Assembly (NCBI RefSeq): GCF_021277265.1
Contig: NZ_JAJSOH010000016.1
Location: forward strand, 124,001 to 188,000
Direction of reading: 5' to 3'
From: Kineosporia rhizophila
Lineage (GTDB): Bacteria; Actinomycetota; Actinomycetes; Actinomycetales; Kineosporiaceae
Length of the DNA stretch: 64,000 nt
Shown here: piece after piece, positions 8,460 to 17,204 of the stretch
How the letters are laid out: each line of letters opens with the position of its first letter
Numbering within the stretch: position 1 is the first letter of the stretch
Translations under genes and position numbers: made by a program
Notes under the pieces: generated by a model
Database searches by the model: none
What the model saw: only the letters and a program-made list of their open reading frames with translations
What the model was told of the DNA's origin: nothing

Positions 8460-10640
8460 TCAGAGCGCAGACGACGAGGGGGCGGAGCGCCGCAGCTCGT
8501 CGAGCAGCAGCGCGACCAGCGCCTCGAGCTGGACGTTGACCGCCCCCTCGTCGTCGGCGTCGGAGCCGTCGAGGGCCCGGGCGGCCAGCCCGGCCTTGCT
8601 GTCGATCAGGGCGGCGATGCGGGCGTCGATGGTCTGCGCCGCGATCACCCGCCAGGCGGTGACCGGCTCGGTCTGCCCGATCCGGTGGCTGCGGTCGATC
8701 GCCTGGGTCTGCTCGGCGTCGGTCCAGGACAGCTCGGCCAGCACGATGTTGGAGGCCACCTGCAGGTTCAGCCCGACCCCGGCGGCGGTGAGCGAGCAGA
8801 TCGCCACCGCCACGTCCGGGTCCTTCACGAAGGCGTCGATGTTCCGCTGCCGCACCGTGGGGGTCTGGTCTCCGCGGATCGAGGCGGTCTGCACGCCCTG
8901 GCGGGCCAGGGCCTCCTCGGCCGTGTCCATCACGTCGACGTGCTTGGCGAAGAACACCACCTTGCCCGCGCTGCGGGCCAGCTGGGCGGCGTAGTCGGCG
9001 GCCAGGCCGGCCTTGGCCTGCCCGATCCGCCGCATCATGCTGAACACGTTCTCGCCGGTCCGGGTGGTGGCGTCCTTCAGCTCGGCCCGGGCGACCCGGC
9101 GCACCAGGTCGTGGTCGATGCCGTCGCTGCCCTCCTCGAAGGTGACCATCTCGCGGGCGGCCAGCGCGGACCGGTAGCCGGACACCATCCGCAGGGCCAG
9201 GTCGCGCTCGGCCGCGCGGACCGAGCGGCCGGCCGCGCCCTCCAGCTCGACCGGCAGGTCGGCGATGCGGCGGGCCGGGATGTCGGCGGCCACGTCGACC
9301 TTGCGGCGGCGCACGATGCCGCGCTCGATCACGCACTGCCGGGCCGCCGGGTAGAAGCCCGGGTCGGACGGGTCGAACCCGGTCTCCTCGAGCGCGTCCA
9401 TCAGCTCACCGAGCGGCTTCTTGTCGTCGATCCAGCCCAGGAACTGCCAGATCGCCCGGAAGTCGTCGATGTCGTTGATCAGCGGGGTACCGGTGAGGGC
9501 CATCAGCAGCGGCCGGGTGCGGCCCGCGCGCAGCCGCTCGGACAGGTGCAGCACGTGCTGCGAGCGCTGGGAGGTCTTGTTCTTGATGAAGTGGGCCTCG
9601 TCGACCACCATCGCGCCGAAGCCGAAGTCGGCCAGCCAGCCCACGTGCCGGTCGAGGATCTCGTAGTTGACGATCACGATGTCGGCGAAGCCGTTGACCG
9701 ACTTGCCGTCGCCGTGCACCACGGTGGCGAGGCGGTTCGGCGTCCAGCGGGCGGCCTCGCGGGCCCAGTTGGTCTTGACCACGTTGGGCACCACGACCAG
9801 CAGCGGGAACGCCCCGGCGGCCTCGGCGGCCAGCAGGGCCTGCGCGGTCTTGCCCAGGCCGGGCTCGTCGGCCAGCAGGAACGTGCGGTGCCCGGCCGCG
9901 GCGGCGGCGACCAGCCGGCGCTGGTGCGGCATCAGCTCGGCGCCCATCGGCAGCCCGGTGCCCATCGGCAGCGACATGCAGGCCGGGGCTCCCCCGCCGG
10001 CCCGCTCGAACGAGCTGAACAGCGGGCCGAGCAGTTCCCAGCCGGCCAGGCGGTGGGCCGGGGCGGCGGTGGGCTGGGCGGCGGAGAAGTCGGGGGCCAG
10101 GAACGGGTTGGCCAGCTTGCGGGTGACCACCGAGCGGGGCACGACACCGGCCGGCGGTCCGGCCGGGGCGGCCGGGGTGGAGGGGGCCGCGGTGGGGGCG
10201 GCCCGTTCGGCCTTGACCTCGAGACCGGCGGCCTTGAGCAGGTCGCGCCGGATCGCCCGGGCCCCCTCGGAGAGCGCCACGTCCTCGGCCAGCAGGGGCA
10301 GGAACCCGGAGTCCTGCACGGCGGTGGTGGCCAGGACGGTGGCCAGGCCGTCGAGGCGTTTGAGCCGCTCGGCCGAGCGGGCGCCGTCGGCCGCGGCCCG
10401 GACCCGGGCCCGTTCCTCGCGCAGCAGCGCCGCGACGGCCTGGAACTTGCTGCGCACGGCCGGGGTGACCTGGCCGCGCTGGACGGCCTGCTCGATCTCC
10501 CGGGCGGCCACGGCCAGCACGGCGAGCACGTCGCCGCGCTGGCGGGGCCGCGCCGGGGCGGACCGGCCCTGGTTGCGCGGGGCCGGCTGACGCCGCCCGG
10601 TTCCCCGGCGACCAGTTCCGCGCTGGCCTGGTGGGACCAC
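8460..10640 (-). CDS. SNF2-family DEAD/DEAH-box helicase
   Basis: 726 residues. A GTG start at 10640 is backed by a strong GGAGGAG site at about 10645-10651. The first 230 residues are basic and Ala/Pro-rich and resemble no domain I know. The two RecA-like lobes follow: Walker A in ADEPGLGKTAQ, DEAH box in VVDEAHFIKN, motif III in LTGTPLIND, and motif VI in DRSHRIGQTEPV, the last diagnostic for SNF2/Swi2 ATPases that translocate on double-stranded DNA. There is no nuclease or zinc-finger fusion, so the task (transcription, repair or defence) is open. It probably shares a transcript with arfB. Confidence 0.92.
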   Translation of the reverse strand: MVPPGQRGTGRRGTGRRQPAPRNQGRSAPARPRQRGDVLAVLAVAAREIEQAVQRGQVTPAVRSKFQAVAALLREERARVRAAADGARSAERLKRLDGLATVLATTAVQDSGFLPLLAEDVALSEGARAIRRDLLKAAGLEVKAERAAPTAAPSTPAAPAGPPAGVVPRSVVTRKLANPFLAPDFSAAQPTAAPAHRLAGWELLGPLFSSFERAGGGAPACMSLPMGTGLPMGAELMPHQRRLVAAAAAGHRTFLLADEPGLGKTAQALLAAEAAGAFPLLVVVPNVVKTNWAREAARWTPNRLATVVHGDGKSVNGFADIVIVNYEILDRHVGWLADFGFGAMVVDEAHFIKNKTSQRSQHVLHLSERLRAGRTRPLLMALTGTPLINDIDDFRAIWQFLGWIDDKKPLGELMDALEETGFDPSDPGFYPAARQCVIERGIVRRRKVDVAADIPARRIADLPVELEGAAGRSVRAAERDLALRMVSGYRSALAAREMVTFEEGSDGIDHDLVRRVARAELKDATTRTGENVFSMMRRIGQAKAGLAADYAAQLARSAGKVVFFAKHVDVMDTAEEALARQGVQTASIRGDQTPTVRQRNIDAFVKDPDVAVAICSLTAAGVGLNLQVASNIVLAELSWTDAEQTQAIDRSHRIGQTEPVTAWRVIAAQTIDARIAALIDSKAGLAARALDGSDADDEGAVNVQLEALVALLLDELRRSAPSSSAL

Positions 10641-10693
10641 TGACTCCTCCTACAACACCCTGCTCGATCACGGGCCGGTTCGCGGCCGGACGG

Positions 10694-10729
10694 CCGCACC
10701 TGACCCGCCACCTGACTCGCCACCTGACT
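10694..10729. repeat. 12-bp tandem repeat, three units
   Basis: Units at 10694, 10706 and 10718; the last two are identical (CGCCACCTGACT) and the first differs at two positions. It lies about 55 bp upstream of the helicase start. Confidence 0.75.
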
Positions 10730-10892
10730 CGCCGCACGAACGGCGATGCCCGATGACCACTGACTTCCACCGGGTCCCGGTACCGACCGGGACGACCGTG
10801 CGGAACACACGCCGGGCCCCGGTGGGCACGACGTGATCGGCGCCGACCGGGCTCGCCCCTCACGAGCCCTTCGAACCTCGGCGGCGACACCG

Positions 10893-10979
10893 GAGTGACG
10901 CCGCAGTGAAACTGGCAGTGACCCCGCGGTGACAGCGCGGTGACTCTGCGACAACGCCGCGACCACATCTGCGGTGACG
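10893..10979. repeat. helically phased GCRGTGAC direct repeats
   Basis: GTGA cores occur at 10895, 10906, 10918, 10929 and 10940 (steps 11, 12, 11, 11 bp), with a further GCGGTGAC at 10974, 34 bp (about three turns) on. Flanks conform to GC(A/G)GTGAC. Sites on one DNA face suggest cooperative binding by a regulator of the helicase transcript. This function is inferred. Confidence 0.6.
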
Positions 10980-11142
10980 GCCGGCGCCCGGGCCGACCGC
11001 GACCGGCTCCGGTCTCGCGGCAGGCGCCCCGACCATAGTAGTCGCGGAGTAGAGCATGTCATTCCCACCCGTCTCCGGGCGAGTCAGAAACCCCAGTGAT
11101 CGGCTGGCGGCAGCGAAGTTCCTCGCCCTCGAACGGCCGGCC

Positions 11143-11961
11143 TCAGACCTGGCCCACGCCCACCTCGGGCTCGGCCCCGGCCACGTCCACCCGAGAGCGC
11201 AGCTGCGGCAACCAGTTCCGCAGCCTGCCCCGCATCGCCCGGAAACCGGGCACCCGGGGAGGCTGGAGATTCCAGGCCGGCGCGTCCTCAGGGCCCTGCT
11301 CCGGTACCACGACCAGTTCCGGGGTCAGGTCCAGAACCAGGTCCGGCGGCGATGCCGAGGCCTCCACCGCCGGGAGCTCGGGCCAGGCCAGCCGGGAGCG
11401 CCAGACCGTGCTGTGCACACACTCCTCGGCGGTGGCCCGGACCAGGAACAGGTAGGCCGGCTCGGGCACCTGCCCCGGGCCCAGCCCGTCGACGAAGGAG
11501 GTGAACGACTTGGCCAGCGCCATGAACGCGGCCACCTGGGCCGCCCCGTCCAGCACCGGCACCCGGCCCTGGACCAGCTCCACGGCTCGCGGCAGGTGCT
11601 CGGCGGCGCCTTCGAGGATCCGGTTGACCAGGGCCTGCTCCAGACCGGGAACGGACTCGCGGCGCATCACGTCGCCCAGCGCACCGGCGATCCGCAGCAG
11701 GGCCTCGCTGTGCTGCTCCTTGACCGAGGGCAGGGGCAGCTCGCCCTGCAGCATCTGGTCGTGCTGAGCACGCCGCTGCGGATCGTGCAGAGTCTCGTAG
11801 GCCTGGCTGACCCGGGTCATGGCCGCGACCGCGCGGGCCTTGGCCGCCGCCCCGGAACGCCGGTCCGGGTGCAACGCCCGGGCCAGGCGACGGTACTGGC
11901 GGCGGATCGCGCCGCGGTCGGCCGAGGGGGTCACCCCCAGCACGTCGTAGTAGTTCTCCAT
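11143..11961 (-). CDS. J-domain (DnaJ-class) protein
   Basis: 272 residues. Residues 1-70 are a canonical J domain: NYYDVLGVTPSADRGAIRRQ at the N-terminus, the HPD motif in RALHPDRR, and the helix-IV motif AYETLHDPQRR. Such proteins stimulate Hsp70 ATPase. There is no Gly/Phe region or zinc finger, so it is not DnaJ or CbpA. The remaining 200 residues are helical, carry an acidic Pro-rich end, and match no family I recognise; they presumably select the client. It is divergent from the ammonium transporter with about 280 bp between, and no DnaK gene is nearby. Confidence 0.85.
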   Translation of the reverse strand: MENYYDVLGVTPSADRGAIRRQYRRLARALHPDRRSGAAAKARAVAAMTRVSQAYETLHDPQRRAQHDQMLQGELPLPSVKEQHSEALLRIAGALGDVMRRESVPGLEQALVNRILEGAAEHLPRAVELVQGRVPVLDGAAQVAAFMALAKSFTSFVDGLGPGQVPEPAYLFLVRATAEECVHSTVWRSRLAWPELPAVEASASPPDLVLDLTPELVVVPEQGPEDAPAWNLQPPRVPGFRAMRGRLRNWLPQLRSRVDVAGAEPEVGVGQV

Positions 11962-12241
11962 GTCACCGACGACTCCAGTCGAATGCCGCCGGTCCCCGCC
12001 GATCAGAGAAGCAGGAGAGCGGCCTGCCGAACACTCACGGTTGTACTGTCGCCGCCGATCCGGGTTTCGTCATAGCGCGAACGGGTGTTCCGGTGACCCT
12101 CGGGCTACCACGCGCCCCCGAGGTGCCCGACCTCATGGAGGAGATTTACCCATTCGCAACACCCACGCCTCGCCGCGGCAAGCGCCACGCAGTTTCTTTT
12201 CCGGAAACAACGTTCAGGCGCAGGAGAACGCGGAGAATCCC

Positions 12242-13498
12242 ATGGACACTGGAACAACAGCTCTCATGCTGTGCTGCATCATCGGGCTCACCCTGATGAT
12301 CCCCGGCCTGGCCCTCTTCTACGGCGGCATGGTCAGCGTCAAGAGCTCGGTGAACATGATGATGATGACCTACGGGGCGGTCGCCGTCGTCGGCATCCTC
12401 TGGTTCGTCTTCGGTTTCTCGCTGGTCTTCGGCGACTCGCTCGGCGGCCTGCTGGGCAACCCGGGCGACTTCTTCGGCAGCGGTGGCCTCTACAGCGGCG
12501 ACGGCTCCACCCAACAGACCTCGGTCAACGGTCTGTCCATCCTGCTCTTCTCGCTCTTCCAGGCCCTTTTCGCCTGCATCACGGTGGCCCTGATCTCCGG
12601 GGCGGCGGCCGACCGGATGAAGTTCGGCGCCTGGATGGTCTTCGCCGCGGTCTGGGCCGTGGTGGTCTACTTCCCGGTGGCGCACTGGGTGTTCTCGTTC
12701 GACGGCACGGTCTCCGAGAGCGGCGGCTGGATCGCCAACAGCCTCAAGGCGCTGGACTTCGCCGGCGGTACCGCGGTGCACATCAACGCCGGTGCGGCCG
12801 CCCTCGCCCTGGCCATCGTGCTGGGCAAGTCGCGCAGCTTCGGCCAGGGCCCCAAGCCGCACAGCGTCCCCCTGACCCTGCTGGGCGCCGGCCTGCTCTG
12901 GGCCGGCTGGTACGCCTTCAACGGTGGTTCCTGGCTGTCCGCCTCCGACGGCGCCGGCTTCGCCATGGTCACCTCGTTCCTGGCCACCTGCGCGGCGGTG
13001 CTGGCCTGGCTGGCGGTGGAGAAGCTGCGCAGCGGTCACGTCAGCGGCATCGGCGCGGCCTCCGGGGCGATCGCCGGCCTGGTCGCGATCACCCCGGCCT
13101 GCGGTGACGTCACCCCGATGGGCGCGATCCTGGTCGGCCTGGTCGCCGGGGCGGTGTGCCCGCTGGCGGTCGGCCTGAAAGAGCGCTTCGGCTACGACGA
13201 CACGCTCGACGTGGTGGGTGTGCACCTGGTCGGCGGCCTGATCGGCACCCTGATGATCGGCCTGGTCGGCTCGGCCGACTCGGTGCAGGGCGTGGACGGC
13301 CTGCTCTACGGGGGCGGGGTGGACCAGCTCTGGCGCCAGTTCGTCGCGGCCGCCGCGGTTCTGCTGTACTCGTTCGCCGTCTCGCTGGCCATCGCCCTGG
13401 TGCTGAAGGCGACCATGGGCCTGCGGATCCCGCCGGAGGCCGAGGAGCAGGGCATCGACGCCACCCTGCACCGCGACCCGGCCTACGAACTGGTCTGA
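12242..13498 (+). CDS. amtB: ammonium transporter
   Basis: 418 residues with about 11 hydrophobic helices. Family marks are LFYGGMVSVKSSVNMM in TM1-2, FAGGTAVHINAGAAALA (first pore His), VVGVHLVGGLIGT (second pore His), and the cytosolic end GIDATLHRDPAYELV, equivalent to the conserved Amt C-terminus that contacts PII. The start at 12242 has GGAG six bases upstream; the frame is open further back but without membrane-protein character. No glnK or glnD follows. A strong hairpin lies 12 bp after the stop, so the gene looks monocistronic. Nitrogen control is likely, but no convincing GlnR box was found. Confidence 0.95.
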   Translation: MDTGTTALMLCCIIGLTLMIPGLALFYGGMVSVKSSVNMMMMTYGAVAVVGILWFVFGFSLVFGDSLGGLLGNPGDFFGSGGLYSGDGSTQQTSVNGLSILLFSLFQALFACITVALISGAAADRMKFGAWMVFAAVWAVVVYFPVAHWVFSFDGTVSESGGWIANSLKALDFAGGTAVHINAGAAALALAIVLGKSRSFGQGPKPHSVPLTLLGAGLLWAGWYAFNGGSWLSASDGAGFAMVTSFLATCAAVLAWLAVEKLRSGHVSGIGAASGAIAGLVAITPACGDVTPMGAILVGLVAGAVCPLAVGLKERFGYDDTLDVVGVHLVGGLIGTLMIGLVGSADSVQGVDGLLYGGGVDQLWRQFVAAAAVLLYSFAVSLAIALVLKATMGLRIPPEAEEQGIDATLHRDPAYELV

Positions 13499-13510
13499 AC
13501 CGCACCGGGA

Positions 13511-13545
13511 TCCGGCGCCTCCCCCCTCGGGCGGGAGGCGCCGGA
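13511..13545. terminator. bidirectional hairpin terminator between amtB and the isomerase
   Basis: A perfect 13-bp stem (TCCGGCGCCTCCC at 13511-13523 with its complement at 13533-13545) and a 9-nt loop, placed exactly between two convergent stops. No U tract, as is usual in high-GC actinobacteria. Confidence 0.85.
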
Positions 13546-14415
13546 TCAGGCTGCGCCGGGCGCGCTCAGCAACGTGGTGACCGACCGCGCGGCCAGCATC
13601 GCCACCTCGACCGGGTTGCGGGAGTCCAGTTCGTCGGAGAGCACCTCGACGGCGAGCGGGAGGTCGACCCCGATCTGACCGAGAACGCCCAGGAACCCGG
13701 GCAGGTCGACCACCCCGGCCCCGGGCAGGAGACGGTGGTGGCGCCCTTCCTGCCGCAGGTCGGCGTGCGGGGTGGCGTCCGCATCGCACAGCTGCACGGC
13801 CAGCACCTCGGAGGCCGAGAGCGTACGCAGCTCCTCCAGGGTGCCGCCGGAGCGGTGCCAGTGCCAGGCGTCCAGCATCAGCCCGGCGTTTCCGGATCCG
13901 GCCTGTGCCAGCAGTTCTCGCGCCTTCTCAAGGCTGGGCAGGGCGCTGTACGGCATGAACTCCAGCGCGATCCGCACGCCGTGGTCGGCCGCGCGGGTGC
14001 ACAACCGCCGGAACTGCCGCTGCTGCACCTCGAACGGGACGTCGGCGAACAGGCCCACGTTGATCTGCGGTACGTGCAGCAGGTCGGCCAGGTAGAAGAG
14101 CAGGTCCTCCTCCAGCCGCACGCCCCGCACGTCGGCGTCCCGCCACCAGTCGGTCAGGAACTCCAGCTCGACCACCCGTAGGTCGTGCCGCTCGACGTAG
14201 TCGGCCAGCTGTTCCTCGGAGAACTCCGAGCGCCGGGCGTCCAGGTAGTCCACCGCGCCCAGGCCGATCCCGCTGAACCCGGCCGCGGCCGCCGCCACGA
14301 CCCGGTCCGAGAACGACGCGTAGCGCAGAGTCATCGCCGACAGGTGCAGATCCACGGCGGCGGGGCGGACCGGGACACGACGACGGGTGGGCCACGGGCC
14401 GGGGGTGTCGATCAT
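13546..14415 (-). CDS. sugar phosphate isomerase/epimerase (xylose isomerase-like TIM barrel)
   Basis: 289 residues of the AP_endonuc_2/xylose isomerase-like barrel. Supporting segments are GFSGIGLGAVDYLD, RIALEFMPYSALPS with the metal-type Glu, AGLMLDAWHWHRSGG with Asp and His on consecutive strands, and a late LAVEVLSDEL Glu. These are the usual metal ligands of IolE/hydroxypyruvate isomerase-like enzymes. The substrate is unknown. The ATG at 14415 follows a GGGTGGGGG site. It lies 34 bp downstream of the glycosidase-like gene on the same strand, so the two probably form an operon. Confidence 0.85.
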   Translation of the reverse strand: MIDTPGPWPTRRRVPVRPAAVDLHLSAMTLRYASFSDRVVAAAAAGFSGIGLGAVDYLDARRSEFSEEQLADYVERHDLRVVELEFLTDWWRDADVRGVRLEEDLLFYLADLLHVPQINVGLFADVPFEVQQRQFRRLCTRAADHGVRIALEFMPYSALPSLEKARELLAQAGSGNAGLMLDAWHWHRSGGTLEELRTLSASEVLAVQLCDADATPHADLRQEGRHHRLLPGAGVVDLPGFLGVLGQIGVDLPLAVEVLSDELDSRNPVEVAMLAARSVTTLLSAPGAA

Positions 14416-14449
14416 TCCCCCACCCTACGAACCCGTCCGGGTCAGCGAG

Positions 14450-15433
14450 TCAGGCCCGGGGCAGGCCCCACAACCGGGCGTACTGCGCCCCGGCCTTCGG
14501 ATTGGCCTCGAAGTCGCTGCGCAGGTAGGGCTCGCGATCGTGGAAGTAGGTGTCCAGCAACACTTCTCCGCCCCGCTCGACGTGCGAGCGGAGGAACTTG
14601 TGCATCTCGGTGATGTAGCGCGGGTTGTCCCCGCCGCGGTGGCCTTCCCACTGTGTGCCGTTGGCCACACCCCACTCCGGCAGGGCCAGCGGGACCCGGC
14701 GCTCCAGGGCGAAGTCGGACCACCAGCGCAGCCCGTGCCGGCCGTTCCAGTGCGCGGCCACCCAGGCGTCGGTGGTGTACGGCTCGTAGCAGTCGTAGGC
14801 GTCCACGCCGACCCAGGCCATGTGCTCCGCCGTCCAGACCCGCTCGGCCCAGTCCGGCCGCATCCCGGTCTGCGAGCCCCCGATGTTCGCGTTCAGCCCG
14901 ACCACGGCCCGCTCGCCCATCTCGGCCCGGAACACGCCCGCGTACTCGGCGAAGCGCTCACGCCACTGCGGCAGCGTCTGCTCGGACAGGAACCACGGCC
15001 AGTCGTCGAGGTTGAACTCCCAGCCGAGCCGGATCAGGCAGACCCGGCCGTCGGCGTTCAGCGCCTTGGCCATCTGCTGCAGCGGCCCGGCCAGCTCGTC
15101 GGCCAGCGAACCGCCGTCGTACGTCATCGGCACCCCGACGCTGATCGTGTCGCCGAGGTCGGACGGCGGCAGCCACCACATGTCGGCCAGCCCGGCCGGC
15201 CCGCCGTCGCGGGTCGGGAAGGCGGCGAAGTGCCCGACCGGGCGCCCCCGCTGCTCGCCGAACGCGCGGGCCTCCTCGACCGAGTGGCCGGTGGTGTGCA
15301 CCCCGGAGGACCAGGTGATCAGATCCGGCGCCACGGGTTCCTCCTCAGGTACGGGTGCCGGGCGCACCGGCCGGGCCCCGCCCAGTCTGCTGACCAGCGT
15401 CTTCCACCAGCGCACGAGCAGCCGCCAGATCAT
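14450..15433 (-). CDS. glycoside hydrolase-like protein (TIM barrel, GH26-like)
   Basis: About 327 residues. Two carboxylates sit where a clan GH-A retaining glycosidase needs them: RLGWEFN (acid/base) and LPEWGVAN (nucleophile), each at the end of a strand. The Trp-rich context and YITEMHKFLRSHVE resemble GH26-like families, but I cannot assign a substrate. The start at 15433 (MIWRLLVRWWKT, amphipathic and Trp/Arg-rich) has a GGGG stretch just upstream; upstream in-frame starts at 15535 and 15544 lack a ribosome site. No clear signal peptidase site is present, so the location is uncertain. It is upstream of the isomerase in the same direction, and both may act on one sugar pathway. Confidence 0.7.
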   Translation of the reverse strand: MIWRLLVRWWKTLVSRLGGARPVRPAPVPEEEPVAPDLITWSSGVHTTGHSVEEARAFGEQRGRPVGHFAAFPTRDGGPAGLADMWWLPPSDLGDTISVGVPMTYDGGSLADELAGPLQQMAKALNADGRVCLIRLGWEFNLDDWPWFLSEQTLPQWRERFAEYAGVFRAEMGERAVVGLNANIGGSQTGMRPDWAERVWTAEHMAWVGVDAYDCYEPYTTDAWVAAHWNGRHGLRWWSDFALERRVPLALPEWGVANGTQWEGHRGGDNPRYITEMHKFLRSHVERGGEVLLDTYFHDREPYLRSDFEANPKAGAQYARLWGLPRA

Positions 15434-15745
15434 CGTCCCCAACCCCTCGGGCTCGCCTCGGACCGCCGGCACCGCCCGACGATCGTGACAGAAGGGATCA
15501 TCGGCATCAACCACCCACGGCCGGGGGCTACCCATGGTGACCACGGACGTCTTCAGGCAAGGACTCCTTGATCGACTGACAGGACGATCTTGAGGTTCAG
15601 AGACAGCAGGTTTCGCCGAAGTCCGTCGTTGTCACCGAGGATCGCCCCGATATCACGCTGCGTCAGGGCAGTACGACGAAAGTCGTACTCCTTCTCATCC
15701 TTTAGTTGACACCGCGCTATCCCTATCCGGCCTAGGGTCCTGCGC
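15434..15745. other. AT-richer intergenic stretch with a 7-bp inverted repeat
   Basis: Roughly 50-55% GC by eye in 15561-15715, against 70% or more around it. It contains a perfect inverted repeat GTACGAC-GAAA-GTCGTAC at 15671-15688 and a TTGACA at 15706-15711 upstream of the small membrane-protein gene. A minus-strand frame of 64 residues (15553-15747) is unusually rich in Asp, Glu and Lys for this genome. I cannot tell whether it is a gene, a remnant or chance. Confidence 0.55.
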
Positions 15746-15967
15746 ATGCTCGAAACCCCACCCCCTCACGACTGCAAGGGGCTCGAGATCCTGGCTCTGG
15801 GTGAGATCACCATTGCCGTTCTCGTGACCGGTGCGCTCTTCGCCGGGGCGCCTCTGCTGCTGGTCGTGCTCACCTTCTTCGCCGCCCACGCGCTCTGGAT
15901 CGGCGCCGTACAGCTCCGGCGCGCCGCACTGCGGCCGGCCCAGAAGCAGACCCCGAAGATCTCGTGA
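15746..15967 (+). CDS. small two-helix membrane protein
   Basis: 73 residues. After a short N-terminus with one Cys (PPPHDCKGL), two hydrophobic helices follow (about residues 18-52: ITIAVLVTGALFAGAPLLLV and then a second ending AAHALWIGAVQL), with a basic Lys/Arg tail, so an inner-membrane protein with its tail in the cytosol is likely. No family recognised. A TTGACA element lies about 35 bp upstream, and TAGGGT just before the start could serve as the -10, though their 21-bp spacing is long. The next gene is rtcB, 96 bp downstream in the same direction. Confidence 0.6.
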   Translation: MLETPPPHDCKGLEILALGEITIAVLVTGALFAGAPLLLVVLTFFAAHALWIGAVQLRRAALRPAQKQTPKIS

Positions 15968-16063
15968 ACCACACGGCCTGATCAACGAATAACCCGTTGC
16001 CCGGTTCCCCACCGTCGGCAACAGTGACGGGCACAACTCACCGCTCCCCGTCGAGGAAGTCCC

Positions 16064-17188
16064 GTGCCCGTCTCCATCCCAGACCAGGCCACCGTCACCG
16101 TCTTTGCCTCACCCCGCAGCTGGATCGAGACCCCGGCCCTCGACCAGTGCCACCAGGTCGCCGGGCTGCCCGGCATGCTCCACGTCGCCGGCATGCCCGA
16201 CCTGCACCCCGGCAAGGGCGCGCCGATCGGCGCCGCCATGTCGTCCACCGTGCTCTACCCCCACCTGGTGGGCGGCGACATCGGCTGCGGCATCGCGGTC
16301 TTTCCGGTCCACGTGCGCAAGCTCGCCCCCGAACGGCTGGCCCGGCGCTTCCCCGATCTCGACCAGAGCGTCGAACCGCCGCCCGAGGCACTCGAAGAGA
16401 TCCGAACCATGGACGCTCTTGGTCACCTCGATCGGCTGGAAGGCTTCGGAACGGTCGGCCGGGGGAACCATTTCGTCGAGCTCGCCCGGGTGGACCGGAT
16501 CCAGGCCCCCGACCACGCCGCCCGGCTCGGCCTCGAGCCGCGCGACCTGGTGCTCATCGTGCACAGCGGGTCCCGCGGCCTCGGCGAGCGGATCCTGCGC
16601 TCGCACACCGACGAACACGGCGCCGGCCCGGCCGCTTCCCCCGAGCAGTACCTGGCCGCCCACGACGCAGCCGTGCGCTGGGCCGTACTGAACCGGCGGA
16701 CCATCGCCACCCGCGTGGCCGACGCGATCGGCGCCCGCCTCGACGAACCCGTCGTCGACGTCTGCCACAACCTGGTCGAACTGCGTGACGGCAGCTACCT
16801 GCACCGCAAGGGCGCCGCCCCCGGCGACGGCGGCGACGTGCTGGTCGCCGGTACCCGGGGCACGCCTTCCGCCCTGGTCGCCACCCACTCCCCGGCCGAG
16901 GCCAACTTCTCGGTGGCGCACGGCGCCGGCCGCAAGATGTCCCGCTCCGACGCCCTGCGCCGCAACCAGGCCAAGCACACCGTGGCCGAGTTGCGCCGCA
17001 CCGCAGTGGGTTCGATCGTGGTCTGCGGCGACCGCCAGCTCCTGTTCGAGGAGGCCCCGGCCGCCTACAAGCGCATCGAGCAGGTGATCGACGACCTCAC
17101 CACCCACCACCTGGCCACCCCGGTCGCCACCACCGTCCCGGTGATCACCTACAAGACCCAGGACCCCGCGCAGCGCCCCCGCCGCTGA
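16064..17188 (+). CDS. rtcB: RtcB-family RNA 3'-phosphate/5'-OH ligase
   Basis: 374 residues, the length of the short RtcB subgroup. RtcB joins 2',3'-cyclic phosphate or 3'-phosphate ends to 5'-OH ends using GTP and Mn2+. Visible motifs are DLHPGKGAPIG, GGDIGCGI (metal Asp and Cys), GRGNHFVEL, VHSGSRGLG, RKGAAPG (guanylate contact), and HGAGRKMSR, whose His is the guanylated residue in the family. The GTG start at 16064 has GAGGAA about 6 bp upstream. No archease, RtcA or RtcR neighbour is present, so the damage signal or tRNA substrate is not indicated. It converges with the TetR gene 16 bp on. Confidence 0.95.
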   Translation: MPVSIPDQATVTVFASPRSWIETPALDQCHQVAGLPGMLHVAGMPDLHPGKGAPIGAAMSSTVLYPHLVGGDIGCGIAVFPVHVRKLAPERLARRFPDLDQSVEPPPEALEEIRTMDALGHLDRLEGFGTVGRGNHFVELARVDRIQAPDHAARLGLEPRDLVLIVHSGSRGLGERILRSHTDEHGAGPAASPEQYLAAHDAAVRWAVLNRRTIATRVADAIGARLDEPVVDVCHNLVELRDGSYLHRKGAAPGDGGDVLVAGTRGTPSALVATHSPAEANFSVAHGAGRKMSRSDALRRNQAKHTVAELRRTAVGSIVVCGDRQLLFEEAPAAYKRIEQVIDDLTTHHLATPVATTVPVITYKTQDPAQRPRR

Positions 17189-17204
17189 ACCCTCAGCCGG
17201 CCTC

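Larger units (their letters stand above)
10641..11142. other. 502-bp intergenic region with two repeat sets, no gene
   Basis: No convincing coding frame was found; the open minus frames here are Arg/Ser/Pro-rich shadows. The region lies between the helicase start and the stop of the J-domain gene, both on the minus strand, and should hold the helicase promoter. It contains a 12-bp tandem repeat (10694-10729) and a set of helically spaced GTGAC-type repeats (10893-10979), listed separately. Confidence 0.6.

Noticed and set aside
8685..10643. 652-residue plus frame over the SNF2 helicase
   Set aside because: Antisense shadow, Gly/Val/Gln/His-rich; the minus strand has every helicase motif and a strong ribosome site.
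11962..12241. GlnR box before amtB
   Set aside because: GTTTC and GAAAC occur at 12192-12208, but spacing and the GTnAC halves do not fit the consensus.
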